The translations under genes were made by a program, and so were the position numbers. Of a stretch of DNA of 64,000 bases, positions 1 to 11,917 are shown piece after piece (positions within the stretch are counted from its first letter, which is position 1; the number at the start of each line of letters is the position of its first letter). The notes under the pieces are model-generated. The model had not been told where the DNA came from. It did no database searches and worked only from the letters and a program-made list of their open reading frames with translations. The stretch is from Hymenoscyphus infarciens. Taxonomy: Eukaryota; Ascomycota; Leotiomycetes; Helotiales; Helotiaceae. Location of the stretch: positions 1 through 64,000 of the forward strand of contig LLCB01000160.1 in the NCBI GenBank assembly GCA_001414345.1, written 5' to 3'.

Positions 1-660
1 TACTAACGTTTAGCTAGTATATATTATAGTATATACTTTTGCTCGTATTTCCTTTAAATATATATATATATACTACTACTAAAAGTAAATAATATACTCT
101 TTTAGCCTCTTAACCTTCAACTTTTATTATATATATATTTTCTAAATCTCTACTACTATTAGTACTAGATAGCTCCGCTTCTCTAATATATATACTACTA
201 TATATACGCTAAGCTAAATAGTAATTAAATATCTTTATAAAAAAGCTATAATATAAATAGAAATATACGAGCACTCTCAACTCTATACTTGTTTAGAAAT
301 CTTATATATCTAAATTAAATTATATCCGTGCTAAACAGGCTCTTAAGTAGCGAAAACTAGAAGAAGAGACTTTACACCATATCACGTTCCAGAAACAAAG
401 CAACAGCCCTATATACCACCCTAAAAAACCAGTCATCCTCTCCTTAAATTCGAAATCCTCACCACATATCCCTTAACCCACCTCAAATCTCTCTTTTTGT
501 TGCCATTTCATCAATTATTTCACATAGATAAAATCCTAAAATACATATCCATATATCCAAGCTAAGCTACAGAACAACGAGAAATAAGTAAGTAACTAAA
601 ATAAAGGAAATAACTCTTATAACCGACCTACAGTACCTCCTTCTTAACACTTCAAAATAT
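1..660. other. AT-rich gene-free edge region
   Basis: The first 350 bases or so are dominated by TA, TATA and CTA words with stops in all frames, like the other AT-rich blocks of the window. This resembles a RIP-mutated repeat running off the window edge. From about 350 to 660 the composition becomes more normal, but I see no gene. Confidence 0.5.
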
Positions 661-696
661 CGCGTCTGTGGTTTTGGTAAAAAAGGTAGAGTAGAT

Positions 697-785
697 GTGT
701 ATTTCTTCCTTTCTTTCTTTCCTTCTTTCCTTCTTTCCTTCTTTCCTTCTTTCCTTCTTTCCTTCTTTCCTTCTTCTTCCCTTCT
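697..785. repeat. CTTT/CCTT microsatellite
   Basis: A pyrimidine tract of repeated CTTTCCTT-type units, followed by a short TTC run. Reading frames across it encode only low-complexity Ser/Phe/Leu or Lys/Glu/Arg runs, so they are not taken as genes. Confidence 0.85.
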
Positions 786-1498
786 TTCAGCCAGCCTAAA
801 CGCTCGTCATGTTCAGCCTCACACAATTCGCAGGAACTGTGCAAGAGCTGAGAAGAAAGGAATAGAAACGAATCAAAGCCCCCCGACCACTTCTCAGCCC
901 TTACCCAATTCACACATCACATGCCACCACTGCGAAAAGAAGACCTCATCAAACATTCCAATGGATTTCATTTCATTTTCTCCCCTCCCTCAACAGGAGG
1001 AGGCCTCTCTCATCTACTCAAATACATTCGGTCCTACTTTTGTGTATCCTCAGTCCCTCTATAATATCTACCACCCCTCTTCCGCACTTCATTCAAGCCA
1101 AGATGCTCGTAATATATACGCTTCATCCTCCACTCCCATCACCACACATTCCACAGTGAAATAAAAAATAAAAACGCCAAATGAATTTAAAACATCCCAC
1201 ACGCAAAGCTCTTTAGTAGCTCAGCCGTTGTATATGATGTATCCCCGTAACACCTTGTAACAAGACAAAAAAACAAGACAAGTATATACATAAAGCCCAT
1301 GGCAAAAGACAAAAAAAACCCAAATGTGAACGCGTACAAACACCAACGCTCCAAGTCTCCAAAAAAGGAAAAAGGTCATTGTTCAAAAACGGCCAGTTCG
1401 TCCGGCTCAAAAATCCCTTCTTTCAATGGTGAGAAGATCGATAATCATCGTTGGCGTTGGGTTGGATGGGTAGTAGGGCACGCGTGCGGCGGAAATCA

Positions 1499-3100
1499 TC
1501 ACGAAGTCCAAACCAACTCCAGAACCCCATCTCGATCGAACATCTTGGTTCCCCCCGCCCCATACGTCCACCTCTCATCGTCTGATTTCCGGATGTAGGT
1601 CTGTCTCACAGTCCCATCTTCTTGTACTAAGCTCTCCTTCAACTCCCACGCAACCTTTCGTCCCGTCCAAAGGAGGTTCTTACGTTGAGGTCCAAGCATG
1701 AAATCAAGATTCCATCCGTAGTCATCCGGAGCAGCGGTGAAAGTGCGTTCCACCTGGTGAAGATTAACATCAATGCCTTCAGGATAATAAGCGATCGAGA
1801 ATCCATTCGAGATGACAAAGTCATCCCCGGTCTGGAAACGTTGGAGGAAACAATCTTCTCCACAGGCGTGGATGATTTGTGCTCCGGCGTATGGGTTGGC
1901 TTTATGCCAGATCCCACCCTTGAAATGGTGGAGGGAAAGGGGTGCGAGGCCTGCCTCGTAGAATCCTGCTGGGTCGCCCATGATGTCGAGTTGGTGGAGT
2001 TCACGGATCATGGTTAGGGTTACGTCGGTGTGTTCGTAGATGCATCTTCGGAGGAGAACATCTCCTTGTGGTCCCCATCCTGTGTTTGCCTTCCCGATCA
2101 TTTCGGCGGTGCTGCATTCCTCGAAGTGAGCGGCAACCTTTTCTGCGAGGGAGAGGGAGAAGAAAGCTCCTGCTCCACCGAATGCTTGAGATCCGTGACG
2201 TTGGATGTTGTTGACATCTTCGGATAGAGTACCGATGTAAAGGTCATTGGTGTGATCGTATTCGGACAGTCGGTTGAGAAGGGTGTGCATGGATGGGAAA
2301 AAGGTATCGTCGTCGCACATGACCAAGTACTTGCGATTTCTTCGAGAATCGTCCTCGTACAGAGTTGGCAGGAGGGAAAGATAACGTTTGGCCATTTCGA
2401 TGGAACTGTCCCCTGCGTAGACCTTGACATCGATACCATATGCCTTCATTTGTTTGGTAGCCTGCTCCATCTCGCTGGTCGAGGCATCAATCAAGCGCAA
2501 TACCAACCCTCCGCCATTGGACTTTCCATGGCCGTCTGTCAACCAATGTGCCCATTCCTTGATTGGGGCAGTCTCGGGGTCCATCAATCGCTTGTATGTG
2601 GTGGAAATACCGAAAAGCAAATCGGATGCGTCCACGGTGGTGGGGTATCCAGAGGACGAGACAGGGACTTCGTAGGGCTTCAAACATGTAACGGCTCGTG
2701 GAGGATTTCGGATATCGATTTCGTCAAATCCCTTGGGGAACAATTCTTCCGCGACCTTGGTAACACTTTTGCGGCCAATGTCCTGGCGTTGGAACTTGAT
2801 AATTCTTCGAGCATATTCAATATTATCTCCCAGACCATAGCTCTGCTGTAAGGTCTGGAATCGTTGGGGATTGAGGGAGCAATCGGTGTATCGGTGTACT
2901 GCCGCTGAGTTGTTGGTGGGTTGGATGACTTGCGGTTGGAAGGCTGTGACTTGGGTCTCGTGGGTCGAGACGGGGGTGTATGTCGATGGGTAGGAGTAAA
3001 GCACTACGACTAAACAAAAAACTGAAAGAAAGAGAGCACGAGTAAAGGAACTGCGCGGGCTCAGCCGGCTTCTACTGCTCGCTGCCATTGAAGCACCCAT
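1499..3100 (-). CDS. Fringe-like glycosyltransferase (GT31/DUF604-type), type II membrane protein
   Basis: A single-exon protein of 533 residues. The start is taken at the methionine opening MGASMAASSRS, because the reading frame upstream of it is Gln/Asn-rich and looks like 5' UTR. A hydrophobic segment near residues 20-40 (ALFLSVFCLVVVLYS) fits a Golgi signal anchor. The luminal part contains LVMCDDDTFFPS, the acidic DxD-type motif that binds Mn2+ and the sugar nucleotide in fringe-like glycosyltransferases. Further on come a GGAGAFFS segment and a TGWGPQGD segment, both placed as in the fringe fold. Such fungal proteins are presumed to extend glycans in the Golgi; donor and acceptor cannot be read from sequence. 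The 3' neighbourhood is gene-free. Family assignment is fairly secure, substrate unknown. Confidence 0.85.
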   Translation of the reverse strand: MGASMAASSRSRLSPRSSFTRALFLSVFCLVVVLYSYPSTYTPVSTHETQVTAFQPQVIQPTNNSAAVHRYTDCSLNPQRFQTLQQSYGLGDNIEYARRIIKFQRQDIGRKSVTKVAEELFPKGFDEIDIRNPPRAVTCLKPYEVPVSSSGYPTTVDASDLLFGISTTYKRLMDPETAPIKEWAHWLTDGHGKSNGGGLVLRLIDASTSEMEQATKQMKAYGIDVKVYAGDSSIEMAKRYLSLLPTLYEDDSRRNRKYLVMCDDDTFFPSMHTLLNRLSEYDHTNDLYIGTLSEDVNNIQRHGSQAFGGAGAFFSLSLAEKVAAHFEECSTAEMIGKANTGWGPQGDVLLRRCIYEHTDVTLTMIRELHQLDIMGDPAGFYEAGLAPLSLHHFKGGIWHKANPYAGAQIIHACGEDCFLQRFQTGDDFVISNGFSIAYYPEGIDVNLHQVERTFTAAPDDYGWNLDFMLGPQRKNLLWTGRKVAWELKESLVQEDGTVRQTYIRKSDDERWTYGAGGTKMFDRDGVLELVWTS

Positions 3101-3701
3101 AATGAGGGAGGTGCTCCAGGTATAGTTTTCGGGAGAATCGATTGAATGATTGATATGCTGCAATGCAAAGGAAAAGAGGGTGTTGTTTTGCTGCTTTTGA
3201 TTGGATTTTGTTTTTTGCAATGGAAGTGAACTGTGAAGTGTAGCGTGCAGCGTAGATGGCGAAGAAGAAAAGAAAGAAGTTCAAAACAGAGAGGGTGTGA
3301 GGTGAGGGCGGTGGTGCAGGTGTTGACGAAGACGGAGAAGAGAAGCCACGCTGCAGCTTCGGTTTGATTGAAAAGAAAGAGAGAGAGGAAGAAGAGTGGA
3401 AACCCAAGTCTGTCGGCTTGTGGGGGGAGGAGCCATCTTTTGTGTTGCGTTTGTACCTACCTGGGTAAGGTCTAAGGTACATAGGTACCTACCTACTTGC
3501 ATCTTTCATCCACATAAGGTGCAGTAAGGTAGGTAGGGAAGCAAAGGCCCTGCATGGGAAAGGAAGCCACACTTGAGAGTTCCTCACTCTGAGCCAATCA
3601 CCATGGCGGTGGGAGAGATATTCAAAGTAATCATAATCATCTCTTCCTATCCCTGCTACGAAGTGAAGTTTGACGTCTCCGTCTCCGTCTCCTTTCTTCC
3701 T

Positions 3702-3737
3702 GGCCCCAACAGCCCCAACAGCCCCAACAGCCCCGAC
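3702..3737. repeat. 9-bp tandem repeat (AGCCCCAAC)
   Basis: Four adjacent 9-bp units, the last with one change (AGCCCCGAC). Directly upstream lies a short 6-bp repeat of the form GTCTCC. Both lie in the presumed upstream region of the glycosyltransferase gene. Confidence 0.85.
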
Positions 3738-4750
3738 CCCTGAAAGTTGGTTGATGTCGCAGCTTGGCGATCGACAGAAGCGGAGCGCACTTGATAGTGG
3801 TGGTGGTGGCACTGGTGGCTGACCTTCCGACTTTCCCTTCCACGACGACTTTTGGGAACCACTTCTAAACTTCCTCCTGCCCTATCAGAATCGGCGTCCT
3901 CTATCTTCCAGGTTTGAGGAAGTCGAACCGGCAATTTGTGTTTCACCAATCATTTTTCTGACTCCCACCTGCTCCCTCTCCCGCCTCCACCCCTCTGTCT
4001 CTGTTCTAAACTGGTACACCAAGTAAAAACAGCTCATCTAGTCTAGATGAAGAAAGAGCCACGAGTCCCCGCAGGATTCCCCTCCAAGTCCTGCCACCTG
4101 GGCACTCACTCTCTCGTAGCCAGCGTCCACCCAGAGTGGAAATATTCTTGTGCGTCCGTCCCTTCCAAAAGCGTTGGTGGCGCTTCGTTTGTACGTTCCA
4201 ATTAAATTGTCTCTAGATGATCAATTCCCATCCCGGTCCAACAACTCGACCCTAACAATTCATCTCAATCTTCACCCAGACCAGACTGGTTAAAAAGAAA
4301 AGGAAAAGAAAACGTGCTTGTTTCGCTTCTGCTGCGAACCGAAGTCCCCAAAATAAAAAAAATTGCCGCCAATAATGAAGGATAAATCCCGATGATTCGG
4401 CATTCCTGCCTCCTTTTTTCCACTGATTGATATGTAGGTATGGTATGCCGGTTCATCTGGCGGCAAGTAACCGTGTGCCATCCTCATGCAGCGGTGGGTG
4501 CAACGGCAATCATTCTCGTCCTGTCAATCTTCCATTGCACATCTGATCACTCCCTCCCTTCCGTGTGTATCAAACGGAACATCAAAAAAAGCCGATCTCT
4601 TCTCCCCTCGCCAAGCCAATGGCGCACCAGACACACAAGGGCCGGAAGCGATTATTTAGGACATAGATTTGCATAAAATTAGGCAGGCGACTACAGCAGG
4701 TCCTATATATACTAAGTATACAGCTACAACTTCATATATATGTATATATA

Positions 4751-4874
4751 TAGCTTTTTAACGTAATACTCTTTTATCTTTATAAACTAGTATATTATAC
4801 TAATAAAGACTATAGCTTTTTAACGTAATACTCTTTTATCTTTATAAACTAGTATATTATATTTATAAAGACTA
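4751..4874. repeat. 62-bp AT-rich tandem duplication
   Basis: The unit beginning TAGCTTTTTAACGTAATAC occurs twice in direct orientation with a period of 62 bp, followed by the start of a third unit (AAAGACTATAG). It sits in a 300-bp AT-rich island that resembles RIP-decayed sequence. Confidence 0.85.
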
Positions 4875-7800
4875 TAGTTTAATTTTAAATTTAAAAAGTG
4901 TTATAGTTAACAGAAGTTATACTTAAACCAGTTCTACGCTACCTTGGAAATAAATCAAAGCTTAGTTTAAGTATATTAACTATCTATAGTGTTGTATGAG
5001 TTAATGTAGCTTTCATGTCCATCATAGTATTAGGTCTTTGTACATGACTTGTGCAAATCTGTCTCCAGTCCTAAATAAGCGATTCCCACCAGACGGGGGC
5101 ACCAGGGCCGGGAGAGGCGTCTCAAAAGCTTGTTCCCCGAATGCAGCAAGGGGGAACGCGCAAAGTTTCAGGCTTGGCAACTGTGCCCCTTTTAATATTC
5201 CGATGGATGCGGCGGCCGGTGGGGGATGAGTGGGTTGGGGACGCGTAAGGCTTTTGTGTGAAGTGGAAAATCAAGTCTTTATACAGAGTACTAGTACACG
5301 CCATTGAATTGTGTGCACAAGTGTACTTGCACTTCTATCATAACTAACTACTCAAGCGCCTTGTAAGGAAAAACCGAACAGCCAAACAACGGCGAGACAA
5401 CACCCAGATTCGCAAATGGAAAAAGGGAGAGAGGAAATACGTCATTGATCAACGGATTTCCCCCTTTGAAAAGAGTCTTGGATAAATAACGAATTTTGCG
5501 GGGATCGTCAGGGAGGAGGCTCTGACTCTCCGCTCGCCTAGGTTGGTAGGCGGTGTTTCATAATCAAGGTGCCGATAGCGATCCACAGGGCACCACAGCT
5601 TTGCGTCATGGGCTATCGCGTTGCGAATACATTCCCCCACCAGTGCCACCACTTTATCAGGTGAAAAAAAGTGCGAGTTTCTTTGGTTTTTGGAGCTTCC
5701 GAATTGCTGAATTGGGGAGGGGGAGAGATGTTCCGAGGAATGAAGGCGGAACGTGGTGATTCAGTGAAGTCCTGGAGATCGTGGGAAGGGGTTGGTATGT
5801 TTTTGAAACGAGACGTCGTCTTCCAACCACCGTCAAAGAAGAAAGAAAAAACAATCCCTCCTAACTCTTGGAAAGTTCAAGCCTCACTTCTTGCCCCAGT
5901 TTCTCATCCAACTTTCCAGCTTTTTCCAGTCCATCAAGCTTTTATCCCTTTACGTTACCCCACAAAAAGGGGGACTCCGCTCCGCATACAACACCTAAAG
6001 TTCCACTCTTTCCTTCCTTCCTTTTCGGTGAAACTCAAAAAATAGAAATGGATCTGACAGATGATTTGAGTTTGACTGACAGCACAGCTTACAGTAGTTC
6101 ATCCCGTCGAGGCGGGCGAAACTCAAAATGGAAAACTGGGAACCCTTTTTCAAGTTGGGGAAAGTTTCGCGAGGAGTCAGTCAGTCAGTCTCACGTGGTT
6201 GGATTGATTGGGATGCGGGAGTCGGTTTTGGGAAATAATGGGCTTGAATCATAAATGATGAAAGTTCCCGTCAATGTTGAAATTATATTCTTAGAGTCTT
6301 GAACCTGGATGGATTTTCTTTCAATGAGATCATAATTAGAAGACTAGGGGTAATTACACCCGTGGTTCAGATTGGTAGGTTGGAGAGTGCTTCCTTGTTT
6401 GGCACTTGTTTTTCTATCCCCGTCGCCATCTACTTCGTCCTCGTACAGAAAGCTTAAGTTTCATAACCTACCTATACTATATCTTAATACTTTACCGCCT
6501 CATGCGATCCCACCATTCGAAACTTACATGAGAAACTTTCTTTCGTTTAGTCAGAGAGGAAATTTTATTAGTTACGAAGAGATGATTCGGAAGCTGTCTC
6601 GTTCAATAATCTAACCATGGAGAATGATTCCTAACCACAGAGTGAGAGTAGTAGCTGTATATTTATTACTTCGCTCCACTCTCCACTTAACAAATCCTAT
6701 CTTTCCTATTTTTCTCACTTCCCCTTCAATCAAGTTCCTTTCATGTACGTCAACTCATCTCTTTCAAAAAGGAACATAATACCCATCTTAACTCACTTCA
6801 TACAGCTAAGCACTCTCTCAATCTCTTTTCTCTCACCTACTATACATTCTTCTTCTTCCCTCTTCTCTTCCCCCATTAGTTAACAATCTCCACTAAACCC
6901 AACAGTGAACAGAAACAAGGCCAACAGAACTTCACTTTGGAAAAGATAGTTCTGTATACATTACCCCAAACAGCGAAAACCTCATCCTTTCATTCATTCA
7001 TAAAAACTAACAAGAAATCTTATCCAAACCACCGAAAAAAAGAGTTCCAGTCATCATTCTCCGTAAAGTCATTCATCCGCTCCACGAAAGGATACAAGAA
7101 AACCAGAGAGGAATGAAAAAGAAAAATACATTTTACCTACGAGAAGAAAATCCCGGCTAACAAAATAAAAATTCTCTCCTTGAAATCCTCTACCTCCCCA
7201 CTTCCAACCAATCCAACCAAGCCAACCCTCTCAAGCCTTCAAAACAATTTTACTTCCACTAAACAACATAAAACCTCCATTTAAAAAATAAATCAAACTA
7301 AGTTCCTTTATCCTCAACTCCCATCAAAATCTCCTTTACGGAATATCATCCTAAGATCTAAACCACACTCACCCCACTCAAATCTACCGTACAGTCTCAT
7401 TCATCATTCAAGGATGGATTCCCCTTTCAATCAAATACATACCCCAAATTCCCATCTCTCGGCTCCTCCAGCTGTTCAGATCCTTCTAGTAAGGCTCTCT
7501 CATGTATTGTCCTGTCAGCAGAACGATGTTACCTTTTTAGACCTTTTAGGCGGCTTTTACCTAGGCCCTTCCTTGTATTTGCGAACTGGGCTGGGTCGTC
7601 GATGCGGCTGCAGTGATATGACTGCGCCGCATGATTACGGCGTGGCGAAGGGGTTTCTATCTTGGTGTGGAAGGGGGGTTGCTGAAGAGATCGGTGAGGT
7701 GAGGACTTTATTTAGTCTGGCTCTGAATTGGTTGGTCGGGTGAGAGTTGGTAGGCTTGGTAGGGTACAGGGTATGGTGAGCGAAGGAGAAAGAAGGAGGG

Positions 7801-8082
7801 GGGAGAACGAAAGAGAAGGGTCCAGGGTAGCAAAAGAGAAGCAGGGGGGGGGGGAAGACAATAGAAAGAAGACGAAAAGAAGGAAAGGGAAAGAAAGTAG
7901 TCAATTGATTACTAGAATCTAGTTCTTATTCTCAAATGCTGCGCACGCATTCGCACATCTTGCTTTCCGAAAGAAAATGGGGGTATCATCTAACAACGCT
8001 AAAAGTACAGTACAGACTTATACACACACAATGGCCACTAACGGGAAAGGCCGTCCTTAATAAATGGGTATCACAAACGTAA

Positions 8083-8190
8083 ACCAAACCACACCAATCC
8101 AGTCCAATCAAACCAGTCCAGCCCAGAACCAAACCAGACAGGCAGTCCAGTCCAACCAAATCAGCTAGACAAGACCAAACCAAGCCATCT
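8083..8190. repeat. Degenerate CCAAN/CCAGT pentamer repeat
   Basis: About 100 bp consists of imperfect copies of CCAAT, CCAAA, CCAGT and CCAAC spaced every 5 to 10 bases. It lies just downstream of the stop codon of the PHD-finger gene, so it may be in its 3' UTR. Confidence 0.6.
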
Positions 8191-8266
8191 ATCCAAATCG
8201 TATCATACCGTCTCCAACAGAGAACAGAGCAGCGAAACAAAGTATCAAGACTCCAACCGCACACCC

Positions 8267-11200
8267 TCAAAATCCCCGGAAAAGAGTAAACAGAAGATGT
8301 CTCCTCTCATCGGTAACCGCCTTCAACTCACTAAACTTCTTCACCCTCTCAACCTCAACCCCATTAACCATCTCCTTAACCTTCGTTCCCACCATCTCTC
8401 TCATACAAAGACCATCAATACCCTCCACACTAAACGGCTCATAACTATCAATCCCCTCAATATTCAACATCTCCTCGAGAATCTTGGTGTTCTCTTTTCG
8501 TTCTGGTGTATCGTCAACCTCGCAAATATTGAGATGGTGGATACTATATCCTAAGGCTCTTCGTTCAGCTTTAACCCTCTCCGTAAAGACGATGCCGAAA
8601 TTTGCCTTTCTCTCCTTTCCTGGTGGATTGGCGTTGATTTCTGCGCGCTTGGCGGCTAGTCGTTCGGGCGTCATGCGGGGTCGAGGGTAGATTTTGGTTG
8701 GATCGATGTGGCCCCAGACTTGAGACTTGATGAATTCGTGATCGGCGATCGGATACTTGGATTGTTCTTTCTTTGGGACAAAGCTATTGTTCACGAGCGA
8801 GTTCTCTGCTAGTGGCAAAGTACTTGAGGAAGCGTCAACTGACTTGGGTGGAGGGAACCACTTGTCAACTTCGGCCGCGACTTTGGGGCGCATAGAACGA
8901 GCTCGGCGTTTCGCCTCGAGTGATCCTGCTGGTGCTTCCCACTACAACAAATTAGTATATTTTCCCGTTGAATTCGGAGCCTAGACAGCGAGGAAAGCTG
9001 AAACTTGTTCCTAAGCAGTAATAATGGAAGCTAAAAAAGGAAAGAATGAGAAGGCTGCTTACGGTGTAGCCAGTGCCAGCAAGTGAGTTTGGTGCCAGTG
9101 GCGCGGTAATTGATGTGCAAATATACATAGGCTCAGGGGAGGAACGCTCGTCAACCTTGCGCTTGAGTGACATATTGGACGCGGAAGGTCTGGGTGGGGA
9201 TGCGCCGTATAGGTCTTCGGGGTCGTCAGATGAAGGAGCTGTTAGTCCTTGAACTGGTGAGTTCAAAGCGGGGGCTGGGACGTGGAGATGCATTTGTTGA
9301 GCCGTCGAAGCTTTCGCGCTCTCCAGGGTGATACCAGCAAGCCGTGCGGTCGGAGGCATCGAAGTATCGTCCTTGGCTTGAGACTCTAAAACAGGGGTGT
9401 AGTCGTCCTCTTCGACGTCCAACATAGCAGCGTCCCGAACGCCTATGCTAGGCGATTTCGAAGCAGCTGCGTGGATATGCGGCGAGATGTTTTGTGGCAG
9501 AGGGGAAGTCTTCTGGGGAGCCTCCATATCGTTGGCCTTTTGAGACTTTGCACGAGTCTGGTCCTCGCGATCAAGTAGATCCATGATGGGTTCAGGAGAT
9601 GGTGGCTCGTAGTTCATGTCGTCGTCGTCGTCTTCGATGCCCACACTCATATAGTCGTCTCGCGAAACAGGCGCGGTGGTCAGCGGTGCTTCGCTTGCCC
9701 TTGGTCTTCCTTCCGGTTCACGAGGGACGATTATTCCACAAGCATGGTGACAAGCCTGCCACTCCTCAAGCTGATCCTCTAGGTCGCCATAATAGAGAAT
9801 ATCTTTCGACCACTCTTTTTCCATACGTGCTATCGCACGTTCAATATCTCCTTGCTGAACTTGCAACATAGATCTTGTATCCGCCAGCACTGTTGGGTAA
9901 ATATCATTATGAGCTTTAAATTCCTTTTCGACGCGCCACCGAATGGCCTTGTTCAACGCATCAATGGCCTTTTTGATCAAGGGCTGGGTGCTGGCTGTCC
10001 AGAAGAGATCTCGCAACTTCGCCCACCAATCCTTCTCATTGATGTGAACGTTGGTTTGAGTAGTGAGCCACGTCTGAAGACTCGTTAGAAGCTCCTCACC
10101 ACAGTGACGCTCAATCCACTTTGACAATTGCTTCTTCGCTTTCGCACTCTCACTGTTAAGAGCCTCATTGACAAGTGGTGGTTTGCTTGTATGGCTGGTG
10201 CGGTTGATGAAGCTGTACTCTCGAGTCTCCTCTGGCTGCCGAGGCACAGCTTCCGTGGAGGCATGGGTTTCAATTGTCCGTGATTTGTGCTTATCCAATC
10301 TCATATTAGATTGCCCAGAAGTTGTCTCTTGGCCAGTGGAATCGAGCCTTTTCTTGTTGGACGAACGCTTGCGTTTATAGTCTCTAAGAAGTTCTCGGTC
10401 TTCTGGCTTCCGGATCGTATTGACTTTCGACCTATCAACGCGGGCTGTTTTTATAGCAACTCGTGGTCTCGAGGAAGATAACCTGTGTTTTTCGCTTATA
10501 CTGTGGTTTTTGCAAATCATCTGTCCTGTAACTGGGTCCTTGGATGGTACTCGTAGACAGCCCCGGATCACGCAACGTACAGAGGAAGACTTGGGAGCAT
10601 TATTGAGCGGAGGTGACATGGAGGCGGCATCTTGTGGTGGGGTTTGTGCGGCATTTGCCTTCTTAATGCATCTATCGCAGGTGAAAGATTTTCTAAGTGG
10701 CAGTCAGTACTAGGTACCTTGTTTCTTATGGAGGGATATGGACATACTGTAGGTTACCCAGATCTCTAGTGATCGGAGGAAAGTGGCAGTTGTGATGCCA
10801 CAATCTCTTACATCCCACGCAGCCCACTAGAGCTTTCGTAGGAAACTGTCCTGCTTCATCGCAGACATAGCAAACTCTGGGTATGCTGGCTGTAGACCTT
10901 GAGGATATAGAGCTTGAGGACGAGGCTACGCCTCTATTGTTTCCCTAGCTTCAGTTAGCACACATCCATAATAGGTGACAGATCGAATTGCTTTGATAGA
11001 CTATGTATGTCTCAGGTCTTTTCAGTTTTGCTAGTCATCAACCTGCACGCCAAGCGGCTTCGGCTTCAGTTCAGAAATCAAGTAGCTACCTCAACTCTCT
11101 CCATCAATCTCCTATAATCACATCCTCGCATGATGCCAAGAAGGCTATATGTTTTACTCCGCAGCCTTTGGTAGCGCATCCTAGAGCAGGAAGACGCGCA

Positions 11201-11531
11201 ACTCCTGATAGCAGAGCTGTCATAAGACAGCAATATATCCCAAAAGATCACTGATGCACCCACAAAGACTCATGTGAGGACAGTCTTGCCTTGACTAGAG
11301 GGACTGCTCGTGAAAGCAAGAAGATTGAACAGAGAAGCGTCCTCAGTAGAACTGCCTGATGGAGACTCTGAACTTCAACCAGAACCAGAACAGCGTTGAA
11401 GCAGTCGGACCTTTTACCAGTTGTTCATCATCGACGGTTAATAAAAAGAGAGAGAGAAACAGATGAGAACGTACCGTCGTGGACAGACGACCCGCCAAAG
11501 AGTGTTTTGGTGTGGAAGATGTAGAAGCCAT
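8267..11531 (-). CDS. PHD zinc-finger protein, nuclear/chromatin type
   Basis: Exons inferred on the minus strand: 11475-11531 (MASTSSTPKHS..., ends at a GTACGT donor), 10748-10944, 9063-10692 and 8267-8941. The frame stays open across all junctions (852 residues if nothing else lies between 10945 and 11474). That 530-bp gap is long for this genome and may hide another exon. Exon 10748-10944 and the start of the next encode a PHD finger: CYVC, then CVGC-KRLW-H-HN-C, then CDRC after the 55-bp intron. The spacing C4-H-C3 is canonical. A second Cys/His-rich stretch (CVIRGCLRVP, CKNH) follows. The middle is disordered and acidic; the C-terminus (after a 121-bp intron) is charged with no known domain. 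PHD fingers usually read histone tails, so a chromatin role is inferred. Confidence 0.75.
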
Positions 11532-11917
11532 CTTGAAGAGAAGCTAGAAACCAACCCAGTCGGACGAGGAGGTTAACCTGGAGCTTAACCATTCAAGATT
11601 CGTCGTAGACGAAGATCTCTTGATGGTTGAAGTACTTCATATCAGACGGGTGATGAGAGGAGAGTTCGTGATGCTCTTGAGAGTTGATGTTCCAGAGCGT
11701 GAGGTGGTGGTTAGGTAGGGTTGAGATGGACCAGCTAGTTCAACCATATGCAAATGCAATGCCAAGAAACGGAGCCTGTACTAGCGCCTTTGATAGGCCG
11801 CCGATAAGGGCCAGATGTGAGGTTCAGTTCAGCCAGCAAGATGCGACGACCGAATTGATTCTCCAGCCAGTATTGATTGCCATTTTCTCTAGTATTGCTT
11901 AATTTGTTTTCCGCGCC
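11532..11917. promoter_or_regulatory. Bidirectional promoter between the PHD gene and the SCY1-like gene
   Basis: The 386 bp separate two divergent start codons (11531 on minus, 11918 on plus), so both promoters must overlap here. No clear TATA box is visible. Confidence 0.55.

Larger units (their letters stand above)
3101..8266. other. Intergenic region without a convincing gene
   Basis: About 5.2 kb. The part next to 3100 is presumably promoter and 5' UTR of the glycosyltransferase. 4680-5000 is AT-rich with a tandem duplication (listed separately). 6640-7400 is strikingly G-poor and rich in C, T and A, like a long fungal promoter or leader. It precedes a 109-codon frame at 7414-7743 that has no recognisable domain and no clear intron; it could be a short gene or part of a non-coding transcript, but I cannot support it. 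Poly-G (about 7845) and purine-rich tracts follow. Confidence 0.5.

Noticed and set aside
697..1164. 155-codon plus-strand frame
   Set aside because: Its first third is translated microsatellite, and the rest has no domain or splice structure.
1207..1260. tRNA-like A box (TAGCTCAGCCG)
   Set aside because: No B box (GGTTCGA) or acceptor-stem pairing at the right distance. No convincing tRNA or rRNA was seen anywhere in the window.
7414..7743. 109-codon plus-strand frame after a G-poor leader-like region
   Set aside because: The context could suit a leader, but the protein has no recognisable feature and no intron evidence, so it is left as part of the intergenic description.
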